Shown here one piece after another: positions 45,669 through 54,230 of a stretch of DNA of 64,000 nt (positions within the stretch are counted from its first letter, which is position 1; each line of letters begins with the position of its first letter). The position numbers and the translations under genes were made by a program. This stretch comes from Flammeovirgaceae bacterium 311. GTDB taxonomy: Bacteria; Bacteroidota; Bacteroidia; Cytophagales; Cyclobacteriaceae. The stretch lies in the NCBI GenBank assembly GCA_000597885.1, contig CP004371.1, forward strand, positions 3,860,501-3,924,500. Direction: 5' to 3'. The notes beneath the pieces were generated by a model. The model worked only from the letters and a program-made list of their open reading frames with translations, did not search any database and was not told the origin of the DNA.

Positions 45669-46702
45669 CGCTGGTTGGCTGGGCGGTATTTCGCCTCATT
45701 GAAGATATAGCGGGCATCCTGCAGCTCCATCAGCTGCCGCAGGCTTAGGTCTTCCTTCTTTTCCATAAAAGAACGTACTATGCTCCAGCCTATCCAGTTA
45801 CCAATGCGGCCCGGCGCTTTATCGCCTATTTCAAGCGTTTTTGGGCGTTCCTCCAGGTATTTCTTTTTGAGCACGTGGTTGGTTTCATACAGCAGTTCAT
45901 TTTTCAGAAAATGATTCCAGATAATTCCCTGGTTGGCTTGTACCCCATCCATTTCTTCAGCAGTATAGCCAACAATCACACTGTCGGGTGCGGAAGGCAG
46001 CACAAAATCTACAAAGTGGTAAGATTTACCATAGTAGACCATTTCGGCCAGCATACTTTTGTCTTTCAGGTCAGTCTGGTTAAAGCGGGAGGAGATCAGC
46101 AGCATAACACCCGGCACTACATATTCCGGCGCGTAGCGGTGCAGAATATACTGTGGCAGCTCCTGTGGCCGGTAGGTAGCTTCAGGGCCCAAAAAGTAGT
46201 CCAGCCCTATAATGATCATATCCTCTGTCATGAACAGATCCGTACTAAAGCCACTTACTACGGTATAAATAACCGGTGGCTGAAATTCAGGATAATAATA
46301 TTTAATGTATTTGAAGGCGGTTTCAAATTGCTCTTCCCAGGCCTTCAGGTCAGGGAATATTTGTTGTGACTCGCGGTATACAGTATCCAGGTGTGGGTCC
46401 TGTGAAAGTTGCCAGAGCTGATCTACAATAACTGAATCGCTGGGATATTCGTTAATCCTCAAAAAGTTTTGGGCGAATAATTCGTTTTCCTTTAAAAATG
46501 CCTTTATTTCGTCCCTCGATTTTGCTTCGAAGAGAGGTTGTTCCAGCCTGCGAATGCTTACGTCTAACTCAATATCAGAAACATTGGGTCTGTCTATAGC
46601 ATCTTCGGATCCGTGTCCGCAGCCTATAAGCTGCAGGCAAAGCGGTATAAATATTAATAAACGATATAAACAGGTAAACTGATTGCTGTATGAAAAAGAC
46701 AT
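45665..46702 (-). CDS. gldB: Gliding motility lipoprotein GldB
   Basis: 345 residues from the ATG at 46702; the frame runs further upstream but without a signal peptide. Lipobox LIGC at about residue 28. Landmarks of GldB are SDIELDVSIRRLEQPLFEA at the start of the mature part, the PPVIYTVVSGFSTDLF segment, and GKAPGRIGNWIGW-like DKAPGRIGNWIGWSIVRSF near the end. GldB is required for gliding in Flavobacterium johnsoniae and is probably an outer-membrane or periplasmic lipoprotein of the gliding/T9SS apparatus. Its 5' end overlaps that of the plus-strand 46690 gene by 13 bases. Confidence 0.9.
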   Translation of the reverse strand: MSFSYSNQFTCLYRLLIFIPLCLQLIGCGHGSEDAIDRPNVSDIELDVSIRRLEQPLFEAKSRDEIKAFLKENELFAQNFLRINEYPSDSVIVDQLWQLSQDPHLDTVYRESQQIFPDLKAWEEQFETAFKYIKYYYPEFQPPVIYTVVSGFSTDLFMTEDMIIIGLDYFLGPEATYRPQELPQYILHRYAPEYVVPGVMLLISSRFNQTDLKDKSMLAEMVYYGKSYHFVDFVLPSAPDSVIVGYTAEEMDGVQANQGIIWNHFLKNELLYETNHVLKKKYLEERPKTLEIGDKAPGRIGNWIGWSIVRSFMEKKEDLSLRQLMELQDARYIFNEAKYRPANQR

Positions 46703-47319
46703 GTTTGTTTTTGCTGGGTTTGGCATTAGCGTTTGGCGCAGAAGCACAAAGTAAATTAGGAATAAAGTTATCTCCAACCCTTTCTTCCAACCGGATCAAT
46801 TATGATGGGAATGATGCAGCTTTTTCATCCGATGGGGTAGGTGGCCGCTTTGTATTTGGTCCTATTTATGATCATTTCCTTACTGATAACTATTCTTTCA
46901 GTACTGGTTTACTGTATGCCCCTAAAAGAGTAGGTCTGGAAATTAGGCAGGGGGGTGTTACCAGAACGGAATCATACAGGCTGCAGTACTTACAGCTGCC
47001 GGTTACGCTTAAATTATTTACTAATGAGCTGGCCCTGGATACAAGATTGTTCTTTCAGCTGGGCGGTCTGATTGATATCAAGATTAATGAGAAAGCAGAT
47101 GTTACCGGCACGCCCGTTGTAGATCGTTTTCAATTTTTTGATGTAGGCATCCATTTAGGTGCCGGTGTTGAGCATCGCCTGGGCTACAACACAATTTTGT
47201 TCGGTGGTTTCTTTTATAACCGTGGCTTGGTGAATGCAGCAGCCAAGGTGAATGGTTTAGGGGATAAGCTACGCATTAATAACGACCTGCTGGGCCTGGA
47301 CCTTGGCGTTAAGTTCTAG
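46690..47319 (+). CDS. Outer-membrane beta-barrel (PorT-like) protein
   Basis: 209 residues: signal peptide (to AEAQ), then alternating strands (LGIKLSPTLSSNRI, RFVFGPIYDHFLTDNYSFSTGLLY, YLQLPVTLKLF) and a terminal Phe (GVKF). It belongs to the small 'outer membrane beta-barrel' family that includes PorT, a type IX secretion component, but the family is broad and the assignment to PorT is not secure. Adjacent gldB makes a gliding/T9SS role plausible. The terminator at 47376 follows. The start overlaps the gldB start. Confidence 0.75.
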   Translation: MKKTCLFLLGLALAFGAEAQSKLGIKLSPTLSSNRINYDGNDAAFSSDGVGGRFVFGPIYDHFLTDNYSFSTGLLYAPKRVGLEIRQGGVTRTESYRLQYLQLPVTLKLFTNELALDTRLFFQLGGLIDIKINEKADVTGTPVVDRFQFFDVGIHLGAGVEHRLGYNTILFGGFFYNRGLVNAAAKVNGLGDKLRINNDLLGLDLGVKF

Positions 47320-47375
47320 TGTAAGTGTAGTAGCGTAAATATTTATGCGCAGTAGCTGCGCAAAAGCATCAGAAG

Positions 47376-47403
47376 CCGTTCGGGTGTACCGGGCGGTTTT
47401 TTT
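47376..47403 (+). terminator. Terminator of the beta-barrel gene
   Basis: CCGTTCGG pairs with CCGGGCGG with two G-U pairs, followed by seven T. A good Rho-independent terminator 57 bases after the stop. Confidence 0.75.
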
Positions 47404-47756
47404 GTGCTTGTCCCAGTCTGATGCTGAAGGCTGTTTTAAAGCCGCGGCATGTGCTGTTGGGGGTTGTACGCCATGCTAAATGAGCAGCAGCCCTGCTGCT
47501 TCAGGGAAAATTAGCCGGACAGGCAATAAATAACATATGTGCTAAAAATCATGAAATGGTGCCATATTATATATACACTTCTTTATTTAGCCTTTATGAG
47601 CTGACAGGAAAAATAAGCTGAGCTTTGCTTGGCCCGAACAGCTGCTGTTTTTGCAGCTAAAAGTCAATAAATATGTAAAAAGCACCAAAAAGTTACATGA
47701 GGGTTTAGGGGTAATTGGAGTGCTCATGCAGTGAATTGGTATAAGCCGTAAACAAG

Positions 47757-47787
47757 AAAAGCCCGCTGAATCCATCAGCGGGCTTTT
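47757..47787. terminator. Terminator of rng
   Basis: GCCCGCTGA and TCAGCGGGC arms with a five-base loop, flanked by A4 and T4 on either side, so active in both directions. It lies 33 bases past the rng stop. Confidence 0.85.
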
Positions 47788-47819
47788 GTCTTCTACTCAA
47801 AATGATAGTGTAATAGCTT

Positions 47820-49400
47820 TTAGCTTATTTGCTTGGGTACTATCTCAATAACTTCATCTTTTCCATTCATGAACCGGAAATCGGTTACACCAAGAGAGGA
47901 GTCCTGCTCCAGGTTTACCCAGCGGTTGTACTTCATAAACCACTTCATCCGCTTGGAAATAATTCCATTGGTAAAGTAAGAATAGAGATACGGATGCAGG
48001 GCAAGCTTGATGCTGCGCTCGTTCTGGCGGGTCATGAGGAAGTCCAGATGGTTTTCAATTTCGTCAGATACCAGAATGGAAGCTGTTATTTTGCCTGTTC
48101 CATTACAGGTGGGGCATTTTTCTCGTGTAGCAATGTTCAGCTCAGGCCGTACCCGTTGCCGGGTAATTTGCATGAGGCCAAACTTGGTAAGCGGCAGTAT
48201 GGTAAATTTAGAGCGGTCGTCTTTCATTTCGTCTTTAACCGCATCATAAACCTTGCGCTTATTATCGGGCTTACGCATATCGATAAAATCGACTACAATA
48301 ATGCCACCCATATCGCGCAAACGTAGCTGCCGTGCTACTTCTTTTGCTGCCTGTAAATTAACCTGCAGGGCTGTGCTTTCCTGGTCTTCGGCGGAATTAG
48401 ACTTGTTTCCGCTGTTAACATCAATCACGTGCAAGGCTTCGGTATGTTCAATAACGAGATAACCACCACCCTGAAGACTAACGGTTTGACCGAAAAGGCT
48501 TTTTAGCTGTTTTTCGATTCCGTATTGTTCAAAGGGTTTAACCTTACCATTGTGGAGTTTTACGATCTTTTGCTTGTCTGGCGCAATGGAGCGGATGTAA
48601 TCCTTAATGTCAGAAAACATCTCCTCATCGTCGGTAATGATGGAATCAAAGCTTTCGTTAAGCACATCTCTGAGAATAGAGGAGGCGCGGTTCATTTCGC
48701 CAATAATCTTTTCCCTGGGTTTGGCAGTGCGCAATTTTTTGATTCCGTTCTCCCACTTGTTAACAAGTTCTTCAAGATCGCGGTCAAGCTGAGCAACTTC
48801 CTTGCCTTCTGCTACCGTGCGAATAATTACCCCAAACCCTTCAGGTCTGATGGAGGTAATCAGGCGCATGAGCCGCTGGCGCTCTTCAGAGTTGCCGATC
48901 TTTTTCGATACATTAATGCTATCAGAAAAAGGCACCAGAATAAGGTAACGGCCAGCTATAGAGAGTTCGCAGGAAAGGCGGGGGCCTTTGGTTGAGATTG
49001 GCTCTTTTACTACCTGTACCAGAATCTGCTGATTCTTGCTAAGTACCTGGCCGATCTTGCCGTGTTTGTCAATTTCAGGCTCCAGCTTAAAGCTTGCCAG
49101 TTTTCCATTTTGCGGACCACCCGCGAGTTTACCCTGCTGTACCAGCTTGGTAAACTTGTTTAATGACTGCACCCTCGGCCCCAAATCGAGGTAGTGCAGA
49201 AATCCGTCTTTTTCGTACCCAATGTCAATGAACGCTGCGTTGAGCCCCTGAGATACTTTACGTACCGTACCGAGATAAATATCACCTACGGTAAACCGAC
49301 TTTCGTCGTGCTCCAGATGAAACTCAACAAGGCCTTTGTCTTTTAAGAGGGCTATACGGCTACCATCCTGAGTAGAATTGATTAACAGTTCGTAACTCAA
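47820..49400 (-). CDS. rng: Ribonuclease G (Rne/Rng family)
   Basis: 526 residues; the start is a TTG at 49400, which gives the family's N-terminus (SYELLINSTQDGSRIALL). An S1 domain (VGDIYLGTVRK, AAFIDIGYEKDGFLHYLDLG) comes first, then the metal-binding catalytic core (DVNSGNKS, GGIIVVDFIDMR), and a CPTCNGTGK zinc-link near the end. It cleaves single-stranded RNA in rRNA maturation and mRNA decay, and acts in the cytoplasm. Only 33 bases separate its start from a hairpin terminating the upstream small gene. Confidence 0.95.
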   Translation of the reverse strand: MSYELLINSTQDGSRIALLKDKGLVEFHLEHDESRFTVGDIYLGTVRKVSQGLNAAFIDIGYEKDGFLHYLDLGPRVQSLNKFTKLVQQGKLAGGPQNGKLASFKLEPEIDKHGKIGQVLSKNQQILVQVVKEPISTKGPRLSCELSIAGRYLILVPFSDSINVSKKIGNSEERQRLMRLITSIRPEGFGVIIRTVAEGKEVAQLDRDLEELVNKWENGIKKLRTAKPREKIIGEMNRASSILRDVLNESFDSIITDDEEMFSDIKDYIRSIAPDKQKIVKLHNGKVKPFEQYGIEKQLKSLFGQTVSLQGGGYLVIEHTEALHVIDVNSGNKSNSAEDQESTALQVNLQAAKEVARQLRLRDMGGIIVVDFIDMRKPDNKRKVYDAVKDEMKDDRSKFTILPLTKFGLMQITRQRVRPELNIATREKCPTCNGTGKITASILVSDEIENHLDFLMTRQNERSIKLALHPYLYSYFTNGIISKRMKWFMKYNRWVNLEQDSSLGVTDFRFMNGKDEVIEIVPKQIS

Positions 49401-49422
49401 GGTTATCGTATATTAAGTTAAA

Positions 49423-49461
49423 CAAAAAAAGTACACCTCTCGCATACCCATGCAAGAGGTG
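49423..49461 (-). terminator. Terminator of the AURKAIP1/COX24-like gene
   Basis: CACCTCT and AGAGGTG with an inner GCAT/ATGC pair (one mismatch), followed on the minus strand by TACTTTTTTTGTTT. It separates the 49504 gene from rng. Confidence 0.7.
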
Positions 49462-49503
49462 AGAAGAGAGTAGCTCGTTAGTTACGCCCTTTCAAGAAGC
49501 GCC

Positions 49504-49593
49504 TTACTTCTTCTTGTGGCGATTCTTTCTTAGTCTTTTCTTGCGTTTGTGTGTCGCAATCTTATGTCTCTTTCTCTTTTTACCGCAAGGCAT
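49504..49593 (-). CDS. AURKAIP1/COX24-domain small basic protein
   Basis: A 29-residue protein, too short for most gene callers, starting MPCGKKRKRHKIATHKRKKR and ending RHKKK. More than half of its residues are Lys, Arg or His. It matches the AURKAIP1/COX24 (mitochondrial ribosomal mS38) domain, whose bacterial versions in Bacteroidota are about this size and are ribosome-associated. Its position downstream of HU and a TPR gene and upstream of rng fits a housekeeping role. A hairpin terminator follows. Ribosomal location is inferred from the family. Confidence 0.85.
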   Translation of the reverse strand: MPCGKKRKRHKIATHKRKKRLRKNRHKKK

Positions 49594-49632
49594 ATCCGTT
49601 TTTTTTAGTTTGAACGATAATTTAATTTGCTT

Positions 49633-50535
49633 CTACAGTCGGCCCAAATAACTATCTACAGCGGCCTTTACTTCAGGGTCTGTTTCCAGCTTTTGCACAG
49701 CCAGCAAATGCTCCCGTGCTTTTGCATTCTGCCCCAGCTCAATATAACTTAGTGCCAGGTAAAAATGCCCTTCCTTGTGATCAGACGCTAGTTTCAGTAA
49801 AGCTTCAAAACGCTCTATCGCTTTGTCATACTGGCTGCTTTGAAAAGAAAGCACACCCATATGATAAAGCGCTTCGGTGTTATTTGGCTCACGCTCAAGC
49901 ACCTGCCGCAGTAACATAATGCCCTGCATAGGGTTTTCAGTTACTACATAAGTAAGAGCCAGCCGTACCTGGGCGTCTGAACGTGCAGGCTCCTTTTCCA
50001 GCACCTTTTTAAGGTGGCCGGCTGCGCGCTCGCCATATAGGCGCTGCTGCGCAACATCAGGAGCCAGCTGAAACGCTTCATACCACAGGCTGCCTGCTCT
50101 AAAGCGGCGGTCAGTGGTAGGAACGGCTGTAACCGCTTTCTCTGCCCAATGGGCGGCACTGTCGTGCCATGCCCATTTAGACCAGTTAGCGGCCAATGAG
50201 TCGGCAAATATAGCAAATTTTTCTTTATCTGCTGTCTTTGAGGCGCTTTCTTTCAGAGATTGTAGCTTTTCGCGCACGGCAAGGGGCAGCTCCTGTCGCT
50301 GCCCGCTGTGAAGATGGCCATCTGCACTATGGTCATGGCCATCGTCTTCGCTATGTTCTTCTGCTTTAGCCGATTCTGCGGCAGAAATGCCTGCCGCAGG
50401 TGATTCTGAAGGGGGTACAGGACTGGTGGCAGCCAGTTTTTCACCGTCGCTTTTTACAACTGATTGCGGTAAAAGGTATATGCTAAAGGCTAATACCCCT
50501 GCTACTGCTACACCCGCCCATTGTTTTCCCGTCAT
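49633..50535 (-). CDS. Membrane-anchored TPR protein with His-rich linker
   Basis: 300 residues. One N-terminal hydrophobic helix (residues 6-26), then a Pro/Ala/Ser/His-rich linker (40-80, including GHDHSADGHLHSG) that may bind metal or act as spacer. The C-terminal half has four or more tetratricopeptide repeats (HLKKVLEKEP, MLLRQVLEREPNNTEALYHMG, AIERFEALLKLASDHKEGHFY). It probably scaffolds a periplasmic complex. The linker contains a PAAG-type micro-repeat (50376-50400). It starts 26 bases after the HU gene, so it is likely in the same operon. Confidence 0.8.
   Translation of the reverse strand: MTGKQWAGVAVAGVLAFSIYLLPQSVVKSDGEKLAATSPVPPSESPAAGISAAESAKAEEHSEDDGHDHSADGHLHSGQRQELPLAVREKLQSLKESASKTADKEKFAIFADSLAANWSKWAWHDSAAHWAEKAVTAVPTTDRRFRAGSLWYEAFQLAPDVAQQRLYGERAAGHLKKVLEKEPARSDAQVRLALTYVVTENPMQGIMLLRQVLEREPNNTEALYHMGVLSFQSSQYDKAIERFEALLKLASDHKEGHFYLALSYIELGQNAKAREHLLAVQKLETDPEVKAAVDSYLGRL
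50376..50400 (-). repeat. Palindromic micro-repeat in the linker of the TPR gene
   Basis: CTGCGGCAG (50376-50384) and CTGCCGCAG (50391-50399) form a perfect 9-base inverted repeat with a six-base loop; the second arm is part of the CCTGCCGCAGG unit also present twice at 30570-30595. It encodes SPAAGISAAES. Confidence 0.7.
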
Positions 50536-50561
50536 TTTTTAGTTCTTTGCTCCTAATGAGA

Positions 50562-50894
50562 TTAACCGTCCACTTCTTCGGTTAGTTTCATTTCGTCATT
50601 GAACTCTTTCACTTTATCGCTGCTTTTTACCTTGTCGATAAAGACTTTAGAAGGTTTGAAGCTAGGTACAAAGTGCTCATCAATTACCATAGCGGTATTC
50701 TGAGAGATGTTGCGCGCAATCTTGCGTGCTCTCTTCTTGTTGACAAAGCTGCCAAACCCACGTACGTAGATGTTATGGCCGCTAGCCATTGACTCTTTCA
50801 CCACATCAAAGAATGCTTCAACAGTGGTTTGTACGTCGGCTTTGTCGATACCGGTCTGCTCAGCAATTTCTGCAATAATTTCAGCTTTCGTCAC
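50562..50894 (-). CDS. HU/IHF-family DNA-binding protein
   Basis: 110 residues. Typical histone-like core: MTKAEIIAEIAEQTGIDKADV, helix two, then the beta-arm GFGSFVNKKRARKIARNISQ and AMVIDEHFVPSFKPSK. It bends and compacts DNA as a dimer. The extra C-terminal 15-20 residues (KVKEFNDEMKLTEEVDG) are acidic, as in several Bacteroidota HU proteins. A -7 element is upstream at 50947-50954. First gene of an apparent HU-TPR-AURKAIP1-like unit. Confidence 0.93.
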   Translation of the reverse strand: MTKAEIIAEIAEQTGIDKADVQTTVEAFFDVVKESMASGHNIYVRGFGSFVNKKRARKIARNISQNTAMVIDEHFVPSFKPSKVFIDKVKSSDKVKEFNDEMKLTEEVDG

Positions 50895-50946
50895 AGTTTT
50901 AGTATTTAAAGGTTTTAACGAACTTGCCGTTTCTCAAAAACGTCCA

Positions 50947-50954
50947 CAAATCTA
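50947..50954 (-). promoter_or_regulatory. -7 promoter element of the HU gene
   Basis: The minus strand reads TAGATTTG, an exact TAnnTTTG match, predicting a leader of about 50 bases. Confidence 0.5.
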
Positions 50955-51022
50955 TAAGGCCCTTCCCAATATAAAAACATAGGTTTAGAAAAAATATTAC
51001 AGCGCCCTAAGTACTTATTACT

Positions 51023-52114
51023 TTGTTCTATCAGGATAACCATATAGAAAACAGCCACTTGGTTGCAGCCAAACTTATCGGCTGGTACCAGCAACACCAC
51101 CGCGATTTGCCCTGGCGGCACAGTAACAATCCGTACCAGATCTGGCTCTCGGAAATCATCCTTCAGCAAACGCGTGTGCAGCAGGGACTGCCTTACTATC
51201 AGCGCTTTATAGCTGCTTTTCCTACTGTGCAGGAGCTGGCTGCAGCACCCGAGCAGGAGGTGCTCAGACTGTGGCAGGGGCTGGGGTATTACAACAGGGC
51301 GCGCAACCTCCATGCCTGTGCCCGGCAGGTAGTGGAGCAGCATGGTGGCCAGTTTCCACAATCGTACGAATCACTGCAAAAATTACCTGGTATTGGTAAA
51401 TATACTGCGGCGGCAATTGTTTCTTTTGCCTTCAAAAAGGCAGTTCCGGTGGTAGATGGAAACGTTTACAGGGTTTTAGCAAGGCTGTATGGAGAAACTA
51501 CCGATATTGCCAGGCCCGAAGCTTTCAAAACATTTTTTAAAATAGCTGAACAGCTCATCGATCACCAGCAGCCTGATATATTTAATCAGTCTATTATGGA
51601 ATTTGGTGCGCTGCACTGCACTCCTCTTAAGCCGCTGTGCCTCTACTGCCCCCTGCAGCAGCAGTGCTGGGCATTTGCGCATAGCCAGCAGGAGGCACTG
51701 CCGGTAAAGAGTAAAAAAGCGGCTGTACGTTTCCGTTACTTTCATTACCTGGTGCTGGCATCAGCCGATGGTAAATTGCTGCTGCGCCCCCGCCCCGCCG
51801 GAGATATCTGGCAGGGCCTCTTTGATTTTTACTTAGTGGAAGCCGATGGGCTGCAGGAGGAGCCCGAAGCTTTGGAAGACCCTCTTATACAGGAAGTCAT
51901 GCGGCTGCAGCCCGTATATGATGTATCTCCGGCCTACAGTCACCAGCTAACCCACCAGCGACTGCATGTGCGGTTTTTCCACTTTAACCTTAGCACCAGG
52001 CAGATAAAAAAACTGGCTATTCCTCCTGAATTTGCCCTGTTTTCTGCCTCTGAGGTGGATCAGATTCCAAAACCTGTGCTAATTCAAAACTATTTGAAAG
52101 ATGTACGATTTTAA
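51023..52114 (+). CDS. mutY: A/G-specific adenine glycosylase
   Basis: A 363-residue repair enzyme that removes adenine opposite 8-oxoguanine. Landmarks: DLPWRHSNNPYQIWLSEIILQQTRV, LPGIGKYTAAAIVSFAF (helix-hairpin-helix), VVDGNVYRVLARLYG with the catalytic Asp, and the 4Fe-4S set CTPLKPLCLYCPLQQQC. The C-terminal NUDIX-like domain (LLLRPRPAGDIWQGLFDF) reads the 8-oxoguanine. The start is a TTG at 51023; no ATG exists upstream in frame, and a TTG at 51059 is an alternative. It is first in the mutY-ssb-gldE order common in Bacteroidota. Confidence 0.93.
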   Translation: MFYQDNHIENSHLVAAKLIGWYQQHHRDLPWRHSNNPYQIWLSEIILQQTRVQQGLPYYQRFIAAFPTVQELAAAPEQEVLRLWQGLGYYNRARNLHACARQVVEQHGGQFPQSYESLQKLPGIGKYTAAAIVSFAFKKAVPVVDGNVYRVLARLYGETTDIARPEAFKTFFKIAEQLIDHQQPDIFNQSIMEFGALHCTPLKPLCLYCPLQQQCWAFAHSQQEALPVKSKKAAVRFRYFHYLVLASADGKLLLRPRPAGDIWQGLFDFYLVEADGLQEEPEALEDPLIQEVMRLQPVYDVSPAYSHQLTHQRLHVRFFHFNLSTRQIKKLAIPPEFALFSASEVDQIPKPVLIQNYLKDVRF

Positions 52115-52178
52115 GTATATTGTATAAATATCTGTGTAAAAGCCGCAAGGTGTAAACTTTCTTTTAAGATTAATTTTT

Positions 52179-52658
52179 ATGGCAGGAGTAAACAAAGTTA
52201 TTTTGATAGGCAATTTGGGCAAAGACCCCGAAGTACGTGCTATGGACAGTGGCCGTAAGGTAGCCAACTTTCCGCTGGCAACAACAGAAACATATAAAGA
52301 CCGCGACGGTAACAGGCAAGAGCAAACCGAATGGCACAATATTGTTTTCTGGGGGCCTATTGCAGATACTGTAGAGCGCTATCTTAAAAAAGGAAATTCG
52401 GTGTACATAGAAGGGCGCATTCGTACCCGCAGCTATCAGGATAAGGATAACCAAACCCGCTACATTACGGAAATCATGGGCCAGAACCTGACCATGCTGG
52501 GTGGCGGCGGCGGTCGTTCCGAAGGAAGCGGCGGCGGCGATTACGGCAGCGCCCAGAATACCGGAGGGCAGCAAAGCTCTGCCGGGCAAACTTCTTCACA
52601 GCCCCAGCCAACAAGCTTTAGCAGCAGCGGTGGCGATGAAGACGATTTGCCATTTTAA
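52179..52658 (+). CDS. ssb: Single-stranded DNA-binding protein
   Basis: 159 residues. N-terminal OB fold (MAGVNKVILIGNLGKDPEVR, TEWHNIVFWGPIADTVERYL), a Gly/Ser/Gln-rich linker, and the acidic tip DEDDLPF that recruits repair proteins. It protects single-stranded DNA during replication and repair. It lies 64 bases after mutY and 27 bases before gldE, so co-transcription is likely. Confidence 0.96.
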   Translation: MAGVNKVILIGNLGKDPEVRAMDSGRKVANFPLATTETYKDRDGNRQEQTEWHNIVFWGPIADTVERYLKKGNSVYIEGRIRTRSYQDKDNQTRYITEIMGQNLTMLGGGGGRSEGSGGGDYGSAQNTGGQQSSAGQTSSQPQPTSFSSSGGDEDDLPF

Positions 52659-52685
52659 ACTAATGGTTGAACGAAATTTTAGACT

Positions 52686-54182
52686 TTGAACAATACTTTA
52701 GATGACCCCTACCGGCCGGAGCCGGGAGAGCCTCCTTCGGGAAAACATGTGAATAACATTGCCGATAACGGTTCTGCCGGCTTCGGGCAAATGGGTGCTT
52801 ATGCCGCTTTGCCCCTTCTGCTGCCCAATGTGCTGATGCAAGTTCCCCTGCAGGTTGCAGTATCGCCCTCAGATTGGTTATTTTACACCATCAGCGGTTT
52901 AGCCCTGGTTTTTCTGCTGCTAATGTCTGCCCTTATTTCCGGCTCCGAGGTGGCTTATTTTTCTTTTGATGGCGCAGATGTAGCCGAATGTCAGCGCAGT
53001 CCTGCCGCAGCCGATAAAAAGGTGCTTAAGTTGCTGGAAAAGCCCAGAAGCCTGCTGGCTACCATCCTCATTCTCAATAACTTTACCAACATTGCCATTG
53101 TAACACTTTCTACCTTTGTTACCTGGCGCATAGTAGGTGGCCGTACTACCGAGGGATTGGTGGTTACCCTGCTTACTTTTCTGGTTACAGTACTGATCGT
53201 GTTTTTTGGAGAGGTGGTGCCCAAGGTGTATGCTACCAGCAACAACTTAAGCTTTGCCCGCCGCATGTCTGGTTTTTTAAGTGGCGCCGAAACGTTTTTC
53301 AGGCCGCTAAGCTGGTTCCTGATCCGCTTTAGCAACATTATTGAAAAGCGCATAGTCCGCAAAAATTTTCAGATAACGGTAGATCATCTTAACCTTGCCC
53401 TGGATATTACCACAAGCCAGGGCACAACAGAAGAGGAAAAGGGCATCCTGAAAGGAATTGTAAACTTCGGAACCCTTACCGTAAAACAGGTGATGCGTTC
53501 CCGCCTTGACATTACCGCCTTCGACTATGAGTATGATTTCCATGAGCTCATGGATAAAGTAAATAAATCCGGATACTCACGCGTGCCGGTTTATGAGGAA
53601 ACGGTAGATACCCTGAAAGGCGTGCTCTATGTAAAAGACCTGCTGCCTTACCTGCACGAAAATGAATATTTTAAGTGGCAGGATCTGCTGCGCCCGGTCT
53701 TCTATATTCCGGAAACAAAGAAAATAGACTCCCTGCTGAAAGATTTTCAGGAAAAGCGTATTCACCTGGCGATAGTGGTAGATGAGTATGGAGGTACCTC
53801 CGGTCTGATCACGCTCGAGGATATTATTGAAGAAATAGTAGGAGAGATCAATGATGAGTTCGATGAGGAGGATATTGCCTACAACAAGCTGGATGAAACC
53901 ACTTACGTGTTTGAGGGTAAAACTTCCCTGAATGATTTTGCAAAGATCATATCCGTAGATCCTGCTATATTCGAGGTGATGAAGGGAGAAAGCGAATCCC
54001 TGGGCGGCCTCCTGCTGGAAATCAACAACAAGCTGCCCCGCGCTGGCGAAAAGATCTATTTTGAACGTTTTGTTTTTACTGTAGTATCAGTAGATATGAA
54101 ACGTATTAAGCGGGTGCGGGTGCTTATTAAACCTGTGGTGAACGAAGTCAAGCCTGTTAGAGGAGTAAGAGCATCGTCTTAA
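52686..54182 (+). CDS. gldE: Gliding motility-associated protein GldE (CNNM/CorC family)
   Basis: 498 residues. Four membrane helices in a DUF21/CNNM domain (about 60-220) are followed by two CBS domains (MRSRLDITAFDYE and EKRIHLAIVVDEYGGTSG) and a CorC/HlyC transport-associated domain at the end. The order mutY-ssb-gldE-gldD and the architecture identify GldE, linked to gliding and the T9SS in Flavobacterium. The start is a TTG at 52686; an ATG at 52791 would drop the Pro-rich N-terminus. Confidence 0.9.
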   Translation: MNNTLDDPYRPEPGEPPSGKHVNNIADNGSAGFGQMGAYAALPLLLPNVLMQVPLQVAVSPSDWLFYTISGLALVFLLLMSALISGSEVAYFSFDGADVAECQRSPAAADKKVLKLLEKPRSLLATILILNNFTNIAIVTLSTFVTWRIVGGRTTEGLVVTLLTFLVTVLIVFFGEVVPKVYATSNNLSFARRMSGFLSGAETFFRPLSWFLIRFSNIIEKRIVRKNFQITVDHLNLALDITTSQGTTEEEKGILKGIVNFGTLTVKQVMRSRLDITAFDYEYDFHELMDKVNKSGYSRVPVYEETVDTLKGVLYVKDLLPYLHENEYFKWQDLLRPVFYIPETKKIDSLLKDFQEKRIHLAIVVDEYGGTSGLITLEDIIEEIVGEINDEFDEEDIAYNKLDETTYVFEGKTSLNDFAKIISVDPAIFEVMKGESESLGGLLLEINNKLPRAGEKIYFERFVFTVVSVDMKRIKRVRVLIKPVVNEVKPVRGVRASS

Positions 54183-54230
54183 TAATCCTGCCAATACAGC
54201 TGTAAGCTGCAGTTTTTTAAGTAAAAGTAG

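Larger units (their letters stand above)
47320..47819. other. Intergenic region with two terminators
   Basis: 500 bases between two convergent genes. Apart from the terminators at 47376-47403 and 47757-47787 there is a short hairpin near 47640-47659. No convincing ORF or RNA gene is visible. Confidence 0.5.
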
